Source: Peteryoungia algae (GTDB lineage Bacteria > Pseudomonadota > Alphaproteobacteria > Rhizobiales > Rhizobiaceae). From it: a stretch of DNA of 64,000 nt. The stretch's first letter is position 1. Every line of letters starts with the position of its first letter. Below the pieces are notes generated by a model. That model was not told the DNA's origin. It was given only the letters and a program-made list of their open reading frames with translations, and did not search any database. The stretch lies in assembly GCF_030369675.1 (NCBI RefSeq), contig NZ_CP128477.1:3490501-3554500 (forward strand), read 5' to 3'. Positions 51,344 through 60,785 of this stretch are shown here, one piece after another. Both the position numbers and the translations under genes were made by a program.

Positions 51344-52332
51344 GCGGCATCTCTTTCCTGTGCATCCCCTTCGGCCGCTTCAGACCGGTGCCGCGAACGG
51401 ATGGAGGGCAGGGAAAGATAGTGTAGTCGAAGAAGTTCGTTGCGCCCCTGTGCAACCGAATCCAGGATGACCCCGCCGGCAAAGGACACAAAGCTCAGGC
51501 CAACGAGGCATAGCGACAGGACCCATGTGGGCATCCGGGGTACGAGGCCCGTCTGGAAATACTCCACGACAACAGGCGCGGCAAAAAGAATGCCGAGAGC
51601 CAGAAAAGCCACAGCGATCAGTGCAAAGAATGCGAAGGGCCGCGTCTCCTTCATAAGAAGTGCGAACATGCGAAGAATTTTGAAGCCGTCTCGAAATGTC
51701 GAGAGTTTTGACTCTGAGCCGGCCGGACGACGCCCGTAGTCGAGTTCGAGTTCGATGACCGGCAGACGCAGCCGTGAAGCGTGGACGGACATTTCGGTTT
51801 CGATTTCAAAGCCGCCTGAAATCGCCGGAAAGCTCTTCACATAGCGGCGCGAGAACGCGCGGTAGCCTGAGAGAATGTCGGTGAAGTCGTTGCCGAACAG
51901 CAGACGGTAGAGCTGGTTGAACAGCCGGTTGCCGAAGGCATGACCCTGGCGTCCGGCATCATCATGTACGCCGCGTCGGGTGCCGACCACCATATCGGCG
52001 CGCTCGGTAATGAGCGTGCGGATCAGTTCCTCTGCATCGGCAGGGCCATAGGTCCCGTCGCCATCGGCCATGATGTAGATGTCGGCATCGATATCGCAGA
52101 ACATGCGCCGCACGACATGGCCCTTGCCCTGGCGGCGTTCACGCACGACGGTCGCGCCGGCAAGCATGGCCTTCAGCGCCGTGCCGTCGGTTGAATTGTT
52201 GTCATAGACATAGATCTTTGCCTCGGGCAGGGCCGCGCGAAAATCGCTGACGACCTCGCCGATCGTCGCGGCCTCGTTGTAGCAGGGCAGGAGTACGGCG
52301 ATATCGAGATGGGAACTGGCCTGACGGCTCAT
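51340..52332 (-). CDS. Family 2 glycosyltransferase with membrane anchor
   Basis: A 330-residue protein from the ATG at 52332 (MSRQASSHLDIAVLLPCYNEA). The GT-A fold is clear: LLPCYNEAATIGEVV, DNNSTDGT, ADGDGTYG as the DxD site (about residue 93). Two hydrophobic segments follow after residue about 230. It fits polyprenyl-phosphate sugar transferases. It is the first gene of the operon, and its promoter region faces the STT3-like gene. Confidence 0.92.
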   Translation of the reverse strand: MSRQASSHLDIAVLLPCYNEAATIGEVVSDFRAALPEAKIYVYDNNSTDGTALKAMLAGATVVRERRQGKGHVVRRMFCDIDADIYIMADGDGTYGPADAEELIRTLITERADMVVGTRRGVHDDAGRQGHAFGNRLFNQLYRLLFGNDFTDILSGYRAFSRRYVKSFPAISGGFEIETEMSVHASRLRLPVIELELDYGRRPAGSESKLSTFRDGFKILRMFALLMKETRPFAFFALIAVAFLALGILFAAPVVVEYFQTGLVPRMPTWVLSLCLVGLSFVSFAGGVILDSVAQGRNELLRLHYLSLPSIRSRHRSEAAEGDAQERDAA

Positions 52333-52493
52333 GGCGGACCTGCTGGATCGTCTGGAGGACAGGCAGCCTGCGGCCACCTTGGCTTTACTATTTCTTGAGA
52401 AGGTTAAGGCTAGGTTTCGGCCAGGATCAGTCTTTGAATTTTGGCCTGTCGGTTCGGTTTGCGCGCCCGACGGGCCTGGAGGTTTGACGAAGC

Positions 52494-54329
52494 ATGGCCG
52501 ACATTACCCTGCCGGAGGCGTCAAAGTTCTCCCGCCCGCGTCCGCTCGTCATCTGGGTTCTTGTCTATGGCCTCGTCACCACGGCCATGCTGATGCTGCT
52601 CAACCTGCCGGCGGCAAGCGACTATGTTGGCGCCGATAATGATGACGTCATGCGCCTCGTCCAGGTGCGGGATCTGCTCGCCGGCCAATCCTGGTTCGAC
52701 CTGACGCAATACAGGCTTGGGCTTGATGGCGGCACGCTGATGCACTGGTCGCGCCTGATCGATCTGCCGATCGCGCTCCTGATCAGCCTCTTCTCGCCTA
52801 TCCTGCCTCTGGAACAGGCCGAAGCCCTGGCGCTGCTTGTCTGGCCCCTCCTCCTGACCCTGCCGCTGCTGGCGGCCATGGCTGTTGCCGCGCGTCGCAT
52901 GGGCGATGACGTCGCCATGCACATCGCGCTGATGCTGACCTCTGTCTTCGTGGTCACCAGCAACCGGTTTCTGCCCGGCTCCATTGACCATCACAATGTC
53001 CAGCTGGTTCTGGTCGCAACGATCGCCGCCGGCCTGCTCGACCCGTCCCGCGGTGCGTCCGGTCACGCCCTGGCCGGCCTGGCGGCTGCCATGGCAATTG
53101 CAATCGGCGCCGAAACGACCCCTCTGATTGCCGTGGCCTGCGCTACAGTCGGCATTCTCTGGGCGGTGGAAGGTCCGGCCTACGCACGAGCGGCGCGCGC
53201 CTTTTCGCTGACCTTGCTGATCAGCCTTTCCGCACTTTTCTTCGCGACCGTTCCCCCGGCACAGTATGACGTCGTCACCTGCGACAGTCTCTCGCTCGGC
53301 TTTTATGCCGTGGTCGGCATCGGCTCCGCAGCACTCTTCATCGCGACCCAGCTGCCCGGCATGCAGGACGTCCGGTTGCGGGTCCTGGCGATCGCCGTGA
53401 CCGGCGTGCTCGTGGGCATCGGTGCGGTGACCATCGCTCCACAATGCCTCCAAAATCCGCTGGACGAGCTCGACCCGCTCCTCCAGTCGCTCTGGCTCTC
53501 CGGCGTGGTCGAGGCACAGTCCGTACTGGCCCAGGCCGAAAAGGACCCCTCGGCCTTTGGCGCTTTCTATGCTGTCGGCTTTTTCGCCATCTGCGTCTGC
53601 CTCTTCCGAATCGTCAATGCCGATCGTCCTCGCGCCCACGCGATCATTCTGGCGCTCGTCGGGGTCTGTTTTGCCATTGCGCTCGTCCAGGTGCGAGGAG
53701 CGATCTTTGCCAATCTGCTGGCCATCCCGCCACTCGCCCTGCTCATCGCCGAGCTCCGGCGCAAGGCCCGCAACGCGCCTGATCAGCTGGGCATCGGTCT
53801 GCTTTTCGCGCTGACTGCGTTTCTCTCGGTGCCCAGCGCCTGGGCCCTGTTCGGGGTGCTGGCCGTCGAGGGTACGGCGGGTGTCACCAACCGGATGAAA
53901 TTTATGGCGGGCGGCTCTGCCGCGACGTCGAGCGAAGGCGGCCCGACCTGCGAAGCCCCGGCAGGTTTCGCCGCGCTTGCCGGCCTGCCCAAAGGCACCG
54001 TGGCGGCGGCATCCGACTTCGGTCCTGAAATTCTTCGCTTCACGCATCATAGAACCTTGTCCGGGCCCTATCACCGCAACCAGGGTGGCATGCTGACCGA
54101 AATCCACATCGGTCTCGCCGAACCCGAAGAGGCCGCCGCCTTCCTGCGCGGTTCGGGCGTCGACTATCTCGTCTTCTGCCCGACATTTGCCCAGACCCAG
54201 GTCATGGCCGCAATGAAGACGGACGGACTTTATGCGCAGCTGCTGGCTGGAAAAGTGCCCGGCTATCTGCGACCGGTCCCGATCGGTGGCCCCTCGGGCC
54301 TGCAGATCTACCGTGTCGAGCTTCCTTGA
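52494..54329 (+). CDS. STT3/GT-C-like polytopic membrane glycosyltransferase
   Basis: A 611-residue membrane protein with about twelve hydrophobic segments. GADNDDVMRLVQVRDLL near the start resembles the acidic first-loop motif, and RFLPGSIDHHNVQLVLVA (about 160-177) resembles the DHH motif of oligosaccharyltransferase STT3/PglB. A globular C-terminal part follows from about 460. I infer transfer of a sugar from a lipid carrier. It lies divergent from the GT2 operon and probably acts with it. Confidence 0.65.
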   Translation: MADITLPEASKFSRPRPLVIWVLVYGLVTTAMLMLLNLPAASDYVGADNDDVMRLVQVRDLLAGQSWFDLTQYRLGLDGGTLMHWSRLIDLPIALLISLFSPILPLEQAEALALLVWPLLLTLPLLAAMAVAARRMGDDVAMHIALMLTSVFVVTSNRFLPGSIDHHNVQLVLVATIAAGLLDPSRGASGHALAGLAAAMAIAIGAETTPLIAVACATVGILWAVEGPAYARAARAFSLTLLISLSALFFATVPPAQYDVVTCDSLSLGFYAVVGIGSAALFIATQLPGMQDVRLRVLAIAVTGVLVGIGAVTIAPQCLQNPLDELDPLLQSLWLSGVVEAQSVLAQAEKDPSAFGAFYAVGFFAICVCLFRIVNADRPRAHAIILALVGVCFAIALVQVRGAIFANLLAIPPLALLIAELRRKARNAPDQLGIGLLFALTAFLSVPSAWALFGVLAVEGTAGVTNRMKFMAGGSAATSSEGGPTCEAPAGFAALAGLPKGTVAAASDFGPEILRFTHHRTLSGPYHRNQGGMLTEIHIGLAEPEEAAAFLRGSGVDYLVFCPTFAQTQVMAAMKTDGLYAQLLAGKVPGYLRPVPIGGPSGLQIYRVELP

Positions 54330-54395
54330 CGGAAAGCACGGGATCTCCCGCGCGAGCGGGCTGATCTGCCCGAAGTTTTCCGCTAGGAAAGGAGC

Positions 54396-56006
54396 ATGAG
54401 CAATTTCTTCGACAGCGATTCGCCGACGAACCTCACCGAGTTCTCCGTTTCGGAACTTTCGGGCTCGATCAAGCGCACCATCGAAACCTCATTCGATCAT
54501 GTTCGCGTGCGCGGTGAAATCTCCGGCTATCGTGGGCCGCATTCCTCGGGTCATGCCTATTTCTCGTTGAAAGACGACAAGGCCCGCATCGATGCGGTGG
54601 TCTGGAAGGGCTCCTTCTCAAAGCTGAAATATCGGCCGGAAGAGGGCATGGAAGTGATTGCCACTGGTAAGGTGACGACCTTCCCCGGTTCTTCGAAATA
54701 CCAGATCGTCATCGAACAGTTGGAGCCGGCCGGTGCCGGTGCCCTGATGGCCCTGATCGAGGAGCGCAAGCGGCGCTTCACGGCGGAAGGTCTGTTTGAT
54801 CCCGCACGCAAGCAGCTCTTGCCCTTCCTGCCGAAGGTGATCGGCGTGGTGACGTCACCGACCGGGGCCGTCATCCGCGACATCCTGCACCGGATTTCGG
54901 ATCGCTTCCCCGTCCATGTTCTCGTCTGGCCAGTCAAGGTTCAGGGTGAGGGCTCCGGCGACGAGGTGGCGAATGCCATCCATGGCTTCAATGCCTTCGA
55001 GCCTGGTGGGCCGATCCCGCGGCCGGACGTGCTGATCGTGGCGCGCGGCGGCGGCAGCCTCGAAGATCTCTGGAGCTTCAACGACGAGGCGGTGGTACGG
55101 GCGGCGGCGGCCAGCGCAATCCCGCTGATCTCGGCTGTCGGCCACGAGACCGATTGGACGCTGATCGACTATGCCGCCGATATGCGCGCGCCGACGCCGA
55201 CAGGCGCTGCCGAAATGGCCGTGCCTGTGAAGGCCGATCTGGAGGCTCAGGTGGCGACGCTTTCCGCACGGCTTTCGGGCTCGATGAACCGGCAGATGGA
55301 CACTCGCCGTCAGAACCTGCGCAGTCTGGTGCGGGCATTGCCCTCGCTTGACCAGTTGCTGGCGCTGCCGCGCCGCCGCTTCGATGAGGCCGCTGCCGGC
55401 CTCGGGCGAAGTCTCGAACTCAATACAATGAACAAGCGCCGCAGTTTCGAGCGCGCGGCGTCCAAGCTGTCGCCCGACATGCTCGTTCGCCGGCTGATCG
55501 AGCGTAAGCAGAAGCTATCTGAAAGCGCGGTGCGTGCCGAACGTGTCATCGAGCGTCTGATCGAGCGCAACAAGGCGCGTCTCGGGCGATTTGACGCGAC
55601 GCTGACGGCGGTTCCGGGGCGCCTGAAGGCGATGACGGAGCGTTCCAGGGACCGGCTGGAAAGCCTCGGCCGTCGGGCCGATAGTGCCGTCGTCAATGAC
55701 CTGCGCCGCGCCCGCCAGGCACTGGTCTCGCAGGATCGCGTCCTCCAGTCTCTCTCCTACAAGAATGTGCTCGCCCGCGGATATGCCGTGATCCGCGACG
55801 AGAATGACCGCCCGGTCTCGCGTGCGGATGGACTGTCGCATGGTCAGGCAATCGCGATCGAATTCGCTGATGGCCGGGTGGCCGCGATGGCCGGCGAAGG
55901 GGTGGGGCCGCCGGAACCATCGGCTCCGCAGCCGGCGCGCGCCGCGTCCGTGTCGAGAGCCGTCCGCAAGAGCGAGCCGCCGGCGGGGCAGGGCAGCCTC
56001 TTCTGA
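54396..56006 (+). CDS. xseA: Exodeoxyribonuclease VII large subunit
   Basis: A 536-residue protein with AGGAAAGGAG before the ATG. The OB domain ([21 protein letters not shown]) and the nuclease core ([22 protein letters not shown] and [17 protein letters not shown]) are clear, followed by a long coiled coil. It degrades single-stranded DNA with the XseB subunit, whose gene is not in this window. Confidence 0.97.
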   Translation: MSNFFDSDSPTNLTEFSVSELSGSIKRTIETSFDHVRVRGEISGYRGPHSSGHAYFSLKDDKARIDAVVWKGSFSKLKYRPEEGMEVIATGKVTTFPGSSKYQIVIEQLEPAGAGALMALIEERKRRFTAEGLFDPARKQLLPFLPKVIGVVTSPTGAVIRDILHRISDRFPVHVLVWPVKVQGEGSGDEVANAIHGFNAFEPGGPIPRPDVLIVARGGGSLEDLWSFNDEAVVRAAAASAIPLISAVGHETDWTLIDYAADMRAPTPTGAAEMAVPVKADLEAQVATLSARLSGSMNRQMDTRRQNLRSLVRALPSLDQLLALPRRRFDEAAAGLGRSLELNTMNKRRSFERAASKLSPDMLVRRLIERKQKLSESAVRAERVIERLIERNKARLGRFDATLTAVPGRLKAMTERSRDRLESLGRRADSAVVNDLRRARQALVSQDRVLQSLSYKNVLARGYAVIRDENDRPVSRADGLSHGQAIAIEFADGRVAAMAGEGVGPPEPSAPQPARAASVSRAVRKSEPPAGQGSLF

Positions 56007-56605
56007 TGGCCGCCCGGCATTTCCTCGTCGTTCTGGCCCATCCGCTGCCGGAAAGCTTCGCGGCCTCCGCCGCCCGGCTTGTCGTCGAAACGCTGCAGGC
56101 GAAAGGCTACACGGTCGACCTGCTCGATCTCTATGCCGAGGATTTCGACCCACGCCTGACAGCGGCTGAACGCGCCGCCTACATGGAGCCGAACTGTCAG
56201 CCGACCGAGGCCTCGGTCCTCGTGCAGCGGCTGAAAGCGGCAGACGGTCTCGTCCTCGTCTTTCCGCAATGGTGGTTCAATCTTCCGGCGATCATGAAGG
56301 GTTTCATTGACCGCGTATTCGTGCCGGGCATCGCCTTCGAGCACGACAAGGCGGGTGGTCGGATCGTTCCGCTGATGACCCATATCCGCACGTTCTGGGT
56401 GGTCACGTCGACCGGCTCCCCCTGGTGGGTGGTCCATCTCTACATGGGCAATCCGGTGAAGCGCATCCTGAAGCGCGGCGTGGCGGCTTTCTGCGCCAAG
56501 AGCGTCGATTTCCGCATGCTCGAGATCCACGACATGGACCGCGCGACGGAGGCAAAACGGGAGACTTTCCTGGCGAAGGTCAGGGCTGCCTTTGCCAGCA
56601 TTTAG
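56006..56605 (+). CDS. NAD(P)H-dependent flavodoxin-like oxidoreductase
   Basis: A 199-residue protein. The flavodoxin-like start (HFLVVLAHPLPESFAASAARL) and WWFNLPAIMKGFIDRVF fit the NQO1/KefF quinone-reductase family. Its start overlaps the xseA stop by one base (TGATG), so it is translated with xseA. Confidence 0.92.
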   Translation: MAARHFLVVLAHPLPESFAASAARLVVETLQAKGYTVDLLDLYAEDFDPRLTAAERAAYMEPNCQPTEASVLVQRLKAADGLVLVFPQWWFNLPAIMKGFIDRVFVPGIAFEHDKAGGRIVPLMTHIRTFWVVTSTGSPWWVVHLYMGNPVKRILKRGVAAFCAKSVDFRMLEIHDMDRATEAKRETFLAKVRAAFASI

Positions 56606-56683
56606 GGCGGCAAGGACGCCGTGGGTTGCAATATCCAGATTTACACCTTTGATTGAGGAGCCCCCGGAGCGAAAAACCGATGG

Positions 56684-56712
56684 TTGACTTTCACTAGGAT
56701 AGCCTCTATCTA
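56684..56712 (+). promoter_or_regulatory. Candidate promoter of the cold-shock gene
   Basis: TTGACT (56684-56689) and TATCTA (56707-56712) are 17 bases apart, placing the start near 56719 and leaving a leader of about 130 bases. Long structured leaders are usual in cspA mRNAs, where they act as thermosensors. Confidence 0.5.
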
Positions 56713-56850
56713 TCCGGTATCGATTGTTGCTTGCTAAGCTTTGGTTATCGCGCGGAACAGCCCGCGCCCTGTCGAACCTTCCTTTCAAAAATCGTTACCT
56801 CCACAGCGCATCCGCGCTGCGGCACTCTATGCGCTATGAAAGGGTTCATC

Positions 56851-57060
56851 ATGACCACTGGCACAGTAAAATGGTTCAATTCCACCAAGGGCTTCGGCTT
56901 CATTCAGCCTGACAATGGCGGCCCGGACGCCTTCGTTCACATCTCGGCCGTTGAACGGTCCGGCATGCGCGAAATCGTCGAAGGTCAGAAGCTGGCTTAC
57001 GACATGGAGCGCGACAACAAGTCGGGCAAGATGTCGGCTTGCAACCTGCAGGCCGCCTAA
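56851..57060 (+). CDS. Cold-shock protein (CSD)
   Basis: A 69-residue protein from the ATG at 56851. RNP1 (KGFGFIQ) and RNP2 (DAFVHIS) are visible. It binds single-stranded nucleic acid as an RNA chaperone. A long leader and a strong terminator bound the unit. Confidence 0.97.
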   Translation: MTTGTVKWFNSTKGFGFIQPDNGGPDAFVHISAVERSGMREIVEGQKLAYDMERDNKSGKMSACNLQAA

Positions 57061-57126
57061 TAGATCCGGGATCCGCTTTCCTTTGACCACGGATGTACTG
57101 GCACTGTCGAAAGCACGATCCCACGG

Positions 57127-57157
57127 AAGGTCAGGCGGTTTGCCTGGCCTTTTTTTA
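57127..57157 (+). terminator. Rho-independent terminator of the cold-shock gene
   Basis: AAGGTCAGGC / GCCTGGCCTT (one G-T pair) with a seven-T run after it. Confidence 0.9.
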
Positions 57158-57193
57158 TTGCTCCAGCGGGCAAGCCTCCTGAAAGGAGACGAC

Positions 57194-57415
57194 ATGACCG
57201 AGCAACTCACCAAGTCGCGCCAGACTGCAGAAATCGCCTTTGCGAAGACACAGTCCCAGTTTCTCGCTCGCGGTCGCGCGATCGAAGAGCAGGACGCGAT
57301 TACCTCGGCGCGCGATGAAAAGACCATCCGCCTGCGCGAGGCGCGCCTGACGCGCGAACGCGAAGCACGCGAAAGCGCAACGGCCGCACTGGTCGCCAAG
57401 CGCGCGCGAACCTGA
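57194..57415 (+). CDS. Small charged helical protein
   Basis: A 73-residue protein with a strong AAAGGAG site before the ATG at 57194. It is a single long helix rich in Arg, Glu and Ala (MTEQLTKSRQTAEIAFAKTQ, then LREARLTREREARES). It lies 26 bases before a similar charged gene and after the cold-shock unit. Function unknown. Confidence 0.75.
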   Translation: MTEQLTKSRQTAEIAFAKTQSQFLARGRAIEEQDAITSARDEKTIRLREARLTREREARESATAALVAKRART

Positions 57416-57440
57416 CCACAATTCAAAGATCGGAGTACCG

Positions 57441-57821
57441 ATGAAATTCAGTAGAGATCATGGCCTGGCCGAACGCCGCACGACAGCAACCGACGCCAAG
57501 GCAGCTTTGCTTGAGGCCTATAAGGCGGCCCATGCCGCAGCCGACCCCGAACGCGAGGCCCGCATGGCCGAGCGCGCTGCCCGCGCTGAAGAACGCGAAA
57601 GGCGCCATGCCGAACGCGACCGCCTGAAGGCCGAGGAAAAAATCCGTGCCGAACAGGAAGCCCGCGAACGCGAAGAAGCCTTGATTGCCGAGGCCAACGC
57701 CGAGAAGGACGCCCGCGAACAGGCTGAAGCTTCGCGCATCAGCCGCGTTGTCGAAGACGAAGCCGCCCGCAAGGCCGAACGCGACCGTCGCTACGCCGCC
57801 CGCAAGGCGCGCCAGAGCTGA
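57441..57821 (+). CDS. DUF6481-like charged coiled-coil protein
   Basis: A 126-residue protein (MKFSRDHGLAERRTTATDA) almost wholly of Ala/Glu/Arg heptads from residue 25 to 120, so a long coiled coil. GGAG lies upstream. It fits the rhizobial DUF6481 family commonly encoded beside cold-shock genes (from memory; not tested). Function unknown. Confidence 0.78.
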   Translation: MKFSRDHGLAERRTTATDAKAALLEAYKAAHAAADPEREARMAERAARAEERERRHAERDRLKAEEKIRAEQEAREREEALIAEANAEKDAREQAEASRISRVVEDEAARKAERDRRYAARKARQS

Positions 57822-57866
57822 TCGCCAGCCATTGGATGAGAGCCATGCGCCTCATCCGTGAAGACA

Positions 57867-57889
57867 GGCCACCGCAACAGCCGGTGGCC
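57867..57889 (+). terminator. Hairpin after the charged-protein genes
   Basis: GGCCACCG / CGGTGGCC forms an 8-bp perfect stem, 45 bases after the stop, without a T-run. Confidence 0.55.
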
Positions 57890-58023
57890 GTTACCACATG
57901 AAAATAGATTGCGCACAATCGATCAACCTCATGTGATGATACTGGACAACTATCTTCATCGTCGCCACATCTGCGCCAGAAGCCGGATGTGCTCCCAAGC
58001 ATCCGGTCAAACGGAGCATGACC

Positions 58024-58377
58024 ATGATGAAGAAACTCGTTCTTGCCGCAGCCCTTGCTGCGGCCACTGTCGGCGGCGTTTCAGCCCAGGCCGCGACCTA
58101 TGTCGAAGCCGGCGGCTGGACACCCCGCGATATCCTCTTCGGCAAGCAGTATAACGGCAATGTCACCGCGATCCGTGTCGATCGTGGCAGCTTCGAACGC
58201 CATACCTACCCGCAGCAGGCCATCTACCCGACCGGCAACAGTCTGGCACTTGCCCAGGCTGTGGTGGCCGAAGATCCGAGCCTGTCGGCCGCCCTCGAAG
58301 TCCGCGGCATCGCCCCGCACAATGTGCTCTGGGTGCAGACGGCGTTCAATGGCGGCAAGATCGTCTACTACCGCTGA
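58024..58377 (+). CDS. Small exported protein of unknown function
   Basis: A 117-residue protein. I prefer the ATG at 58024 because GGAG sits eight bases upstream; the ATG at 58018 is too close to it. The signal peptide (KKLVLAAALAAATVGGVSAQA) is clear. The mature part begins ATYVEAGGWTPRDILFGKQYNG, with a motif that I cannot place. It ends in a terminator shared with the convergent aminopeptidase. Confidence 0.75.
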   Translation: MMKKLVLAAALAAATVGGVSAQAATYVEAGGWTPRDILFGKQYNGNVTAIRVDRGSFERHTYPQQAIYPTGNSLALAQAVVAEDPSLSAALEVRGIAPHNVLWVQTAFNGGKIVYYR

Positions 58378-58397
58378 GCGATCCGGAGCGCTGAAAC

Positions 58398-58432
58398 AAA
58401 ACCCCGCCCTGGCAGCAGGACGGGGTTTTCTG
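58398..58432. terminator. Bidirectional terminator
   Basis: AAAACCCCGCCCTG pairs with CAGGACGGGGTTTT (one mismatch), serving both the exported-protein gene and the convergent aminopeptidase gene. Confidence 0.88.
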
Positions 58433-58456
58433 TTTGTCGGGGATGCAAGGAAGGCG

Positions 58457-59707
58457 TCAGGCCCATTCGCCACGGCGCATGACCGGCACCTTGGAGCCGT
58501 CGGCGAGTATACCGTCGATGTCCACCTTGTCCGAGCCAATCATCCAGTCGATATGGATCAGCGAGGAATTGCCGCCTTGCGCCTTGATCTGATCCTGGCT
58601 GAGCGAGGCGCCGTCGAGGAAGCACTTCGAATAGCATTGGCCAAGCGCGATGTGGCAGGAGGCGTTCTCGTCGAACAGCGTGTTGTAGAACAAGACCCCG
58701 GACGCTGAGATCGGCGAGGAATGCGGCACCAGCGCCACTTCGCCCAGCCGCCGCGCGCCTTCGTCGGTGTCGAGCACCTTGTTGAGCACGGCCTCGCCCT
58801 TCGAGGCCTTTGCCTCTACAATTCGTCCGCCTTCGAACCGCACCTGGATGTCGTCGATCAGCGTGCCCTGGTGGCTGAGTGGCTTGGTCGAGGAGACATG
58901 GCCCTCCACCTTCAGCGCATGCGGCGTGGTGAAGACCTCCTCCGTCGGAATGTTCGGGTTGCAGGTCACGCCGTTCTTCGCCGTCGAGGCGCCGCCATGC
59001 CATTCATGGCCGTCCGCAAGGCCGACCGTCAGGTCGGTGCCGGGACCGGTAAAGTGAAGAGCTGCAAAGCGCTCGCCGTTCAGCCAGGTCGACCGCGTCC
59101 TCAGTTCGGCATTATGCGCTGCCCAGGCGGCGATCGGATCGTCGCGATCGACGCGGGACGCAGCGAAGATCGCGTCCGCCAGCTTGCGCACGGCCTCCTC
59201 GATCGGCATGTCGGGGAAGACGAGCTTTGCCCAGGACGGGTTCGGATAGGAGCAGATATTCCAGTTGATGTCGAAATTGGAGATATGCTCCAGCGCCGGC
59301 TTGTAGGCGATCGAGGTCGCCTTGTTGGCGCGGCCGACCTTGGCAGGGTCTTCCTGCGACAGAAGCAGCGGATTGTCGCCGGCAATCGCAAGACGCGCCG
59401 CACCGTTCTCATAGGCCTTGGCCATACCGTCATAGAGCCAGTTCGGCGCGCGGTCGAAGCTTTCGTCATGTCCATGGCGATAACGCGCGAGGGTTGTCTC
59501 TTCGTCCGAATAGAAGGTCGTGACCGTCGCGGCGCCCGCCTGGTAGGCATGCGCCGTGATCAGCCGCACCAGCGGCAGGGCGACAAGCGGGGCCGTCAGC
59601 ACCAGATCCTGGCCCTCTTGCAACTGCAGTCCGACCTTGATCGCCACCGCGGCGAGCTTGTCGAGTTTTTGCGGGTCGATGGAGGCGGAGAGATCGGGGA
59701 GGGTCAT
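58457..59707 (-). CDS. M29 family aminopeptidase (AmpS/PepS-like)
   Basis: A 416-residue metallo-aminopeptidase of standard length. Metal-binding and active-site landmarks are TKPLSHQGTLIDD, EGGRIVEAKASKGE, the Glu/His in LGEVALVPHSSPIS, ENASCHIALGQCY and IHIDWMIGS. It removes N-terminal residues from peptides in the cytosol. It is the last gene of its strand here; a short gap separates it from ybaK. Confidence 0.95.
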   Translation of the reverse strand: MTLPDLSASIDPQKLDKLAAVAIKVGLQLQEGQDLVLTAPLVALPLVRLITAHAYQAGAATVTTFYSDEETTLARYRHGHDESFDRAPNWLYDGMAKAYENGAARLAIAGDNPLLLSQEDPAKVGRANKATSIAYKPALEHISNFDINWNICSYPNPSWAKLVFPDMPIEEAVRKLADAIFAASRVDRDDPIAAWAAHNAELRTRSTWLNGERFAALHFTGPGTDLTVGLADGHEWHGGASTAKNGVTCNPNIPTEEVFTTPHALKVEGHVSSTKPLSHQGTLIDDIQVRFEGGRIVEAKASKGEAVLNKVLDTDEGARRLGEVALVPHSSPISASGVLFYNTLFDENASCHIALGQCYSKCFLDGASLSQDQIKAQGGNSSLIHIDWMIGSDKVDIDGILADGSKVPVMRRGEWA

Positions 59708-59781
59708 GGGGGCATTCCTGTGGTGAAGATGTCAGTCAGACTTAAGCGCAAATATGGTGAAGTCCAGACCGCCGGCAAAGG

Positions 59782-60255
59782 TCAGGCCACCAGCGGTGCT
59801 GCAATTGCGCCCAGCGCGGCAAGCGCATCCCTCGGCGAGAGCCGCACCTGCAACCCGCGCTGCCCGCCATTCATTTAGACCAGCGCCTCATCCATGGCGG
59901 ATGTCTCGATGGCCGTCGGCACCAGTTTCTTCTGACCGAAGGGGCTGATGCCGCCAACGACGAACCCGGTGAGCTTTTCGGCATTGGCTGGCTTCATCAT
60001 CGCCGCCGACTTGCCACCAAACGCGCTCGCCAGCTTCTTCATTGACACCTCCTTGTCGGAGGGCACCACGACGCAGACCGGCTTGCCGTCGAGTTCGGCC
60101 ATCAACGTCTTCAATACGCGCGATGGATGTTCGCCGATCGCCTCTGCCGCCTGCAGACCGATGCGCTCGGCATTCGGGTCGTAGTCATAGGTCGCGGTGG
60201 TGTAGGTCACGCCGGCCTTGTCGAGAAATTGCGTGGCGCGAGTGGTCTTCGCCAT
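59782..60255 (-). pseudogene. ybaK: YbaK-type Cys-tRNA(Pro) deacylase, cut by an in-frame stop
   Basis: From the ATG at 60255 (MAKTTRATQFLDKAGVTY) the catalytic Lys is in SRVLKTLMAEL and the fold continues to DEALV, where TAA (59875-59877) stops it after 126 residues. The same frame goes on: MNGGQRGLQVRLSPRDALAA ... to a TGA at 59782-59784. That tail is exactly the usual end of the family (about 157 residues in all), so one codon, probably a Tyr TAC or TAT, has become a stop. The loss of the last strand and helix probably kills or weakens the enzyme. It starts four bases after the ArsC-like gene. Confidence 0.9.
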
Positions 60256-60259
60256 GGGC

Positions 60260-60607
60260 TCAGCCCTTGAAGGTCTGCTGATAGGTTTCGGGCTTGAAGC
60301 CGACGACGAGCGCGCCATCCACGTCGAGCACAGGTCGCTTGATCATCGACGGCTGCTCCAGCATCAGCGTCTTGGCCTTCTGCGCATCGAGACCTTCCTT
60401 CTTGTCGTCGTCGAGCTTCTTGAAGGTCGTACCGGCCTTGTTGAGCAGCACTTCCCAGCCGACCTTGCCGATCCAACCGTCGAGCGTCGACGCGTCGATG
60501 CCCTTGGCCTTGTAGTCGTGGAAGTCATGCGCCACGCCTTGGCTCTCGAGCCAGGTGCGCGCCTTCTTCATCGTGTCGCAGTTCTTGATGCCGTAGATGG
60601 TGGTCAT
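60260..60607 (-). CDS. ArsC/Spx-family reductase (YffB-like)
   Basis: A 115-residue protein from the ATG at 60607. It has a single Cys at the thioredoxin-like site (YGIKNCDTMKKARTWL), with no CxxC, and later SMIKRPVLDVDGALVVGF with the Arg-Pro. This is the YffB/ArsC-like glutathione-type group. It is the first gene of an operon with ybaK. Confidence 0.93.
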   Translation of the reverse strand: MTTIYGIKNCDTMKKARTWLESQGVAHDFHDYKAKGIDASTLDGWIGKVGWEVLLNKAGTTFKKLDDDKKEGLDAQKAKTLMLEQPSMIKRPVLDVDGALVVGFKPETYQQTFKG

Positions 60608-60785
60608 GCCGCATGTCTCCTGTTCCGTGCTCGACGGATAGCAACAGGCAAGCGCGCCTGGCAAGCCGGAGCGCAATTTGGCGTCGGCAGAAAACGGGTT
60701 GATCGCGGCCTGGAAGATCGCCATTTTGAGGCATTGCGCCTGCAGGGACATTCGGCAGCCTCACGTCATCAGCGGAATGCAAATC

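Noticed and set aside
52521..54107. A 528-codon minus-strand frame over the STT3-like gene
   Set aside because: Its translation is all charged and polar residues, the usual antisense image of a membrane protein.
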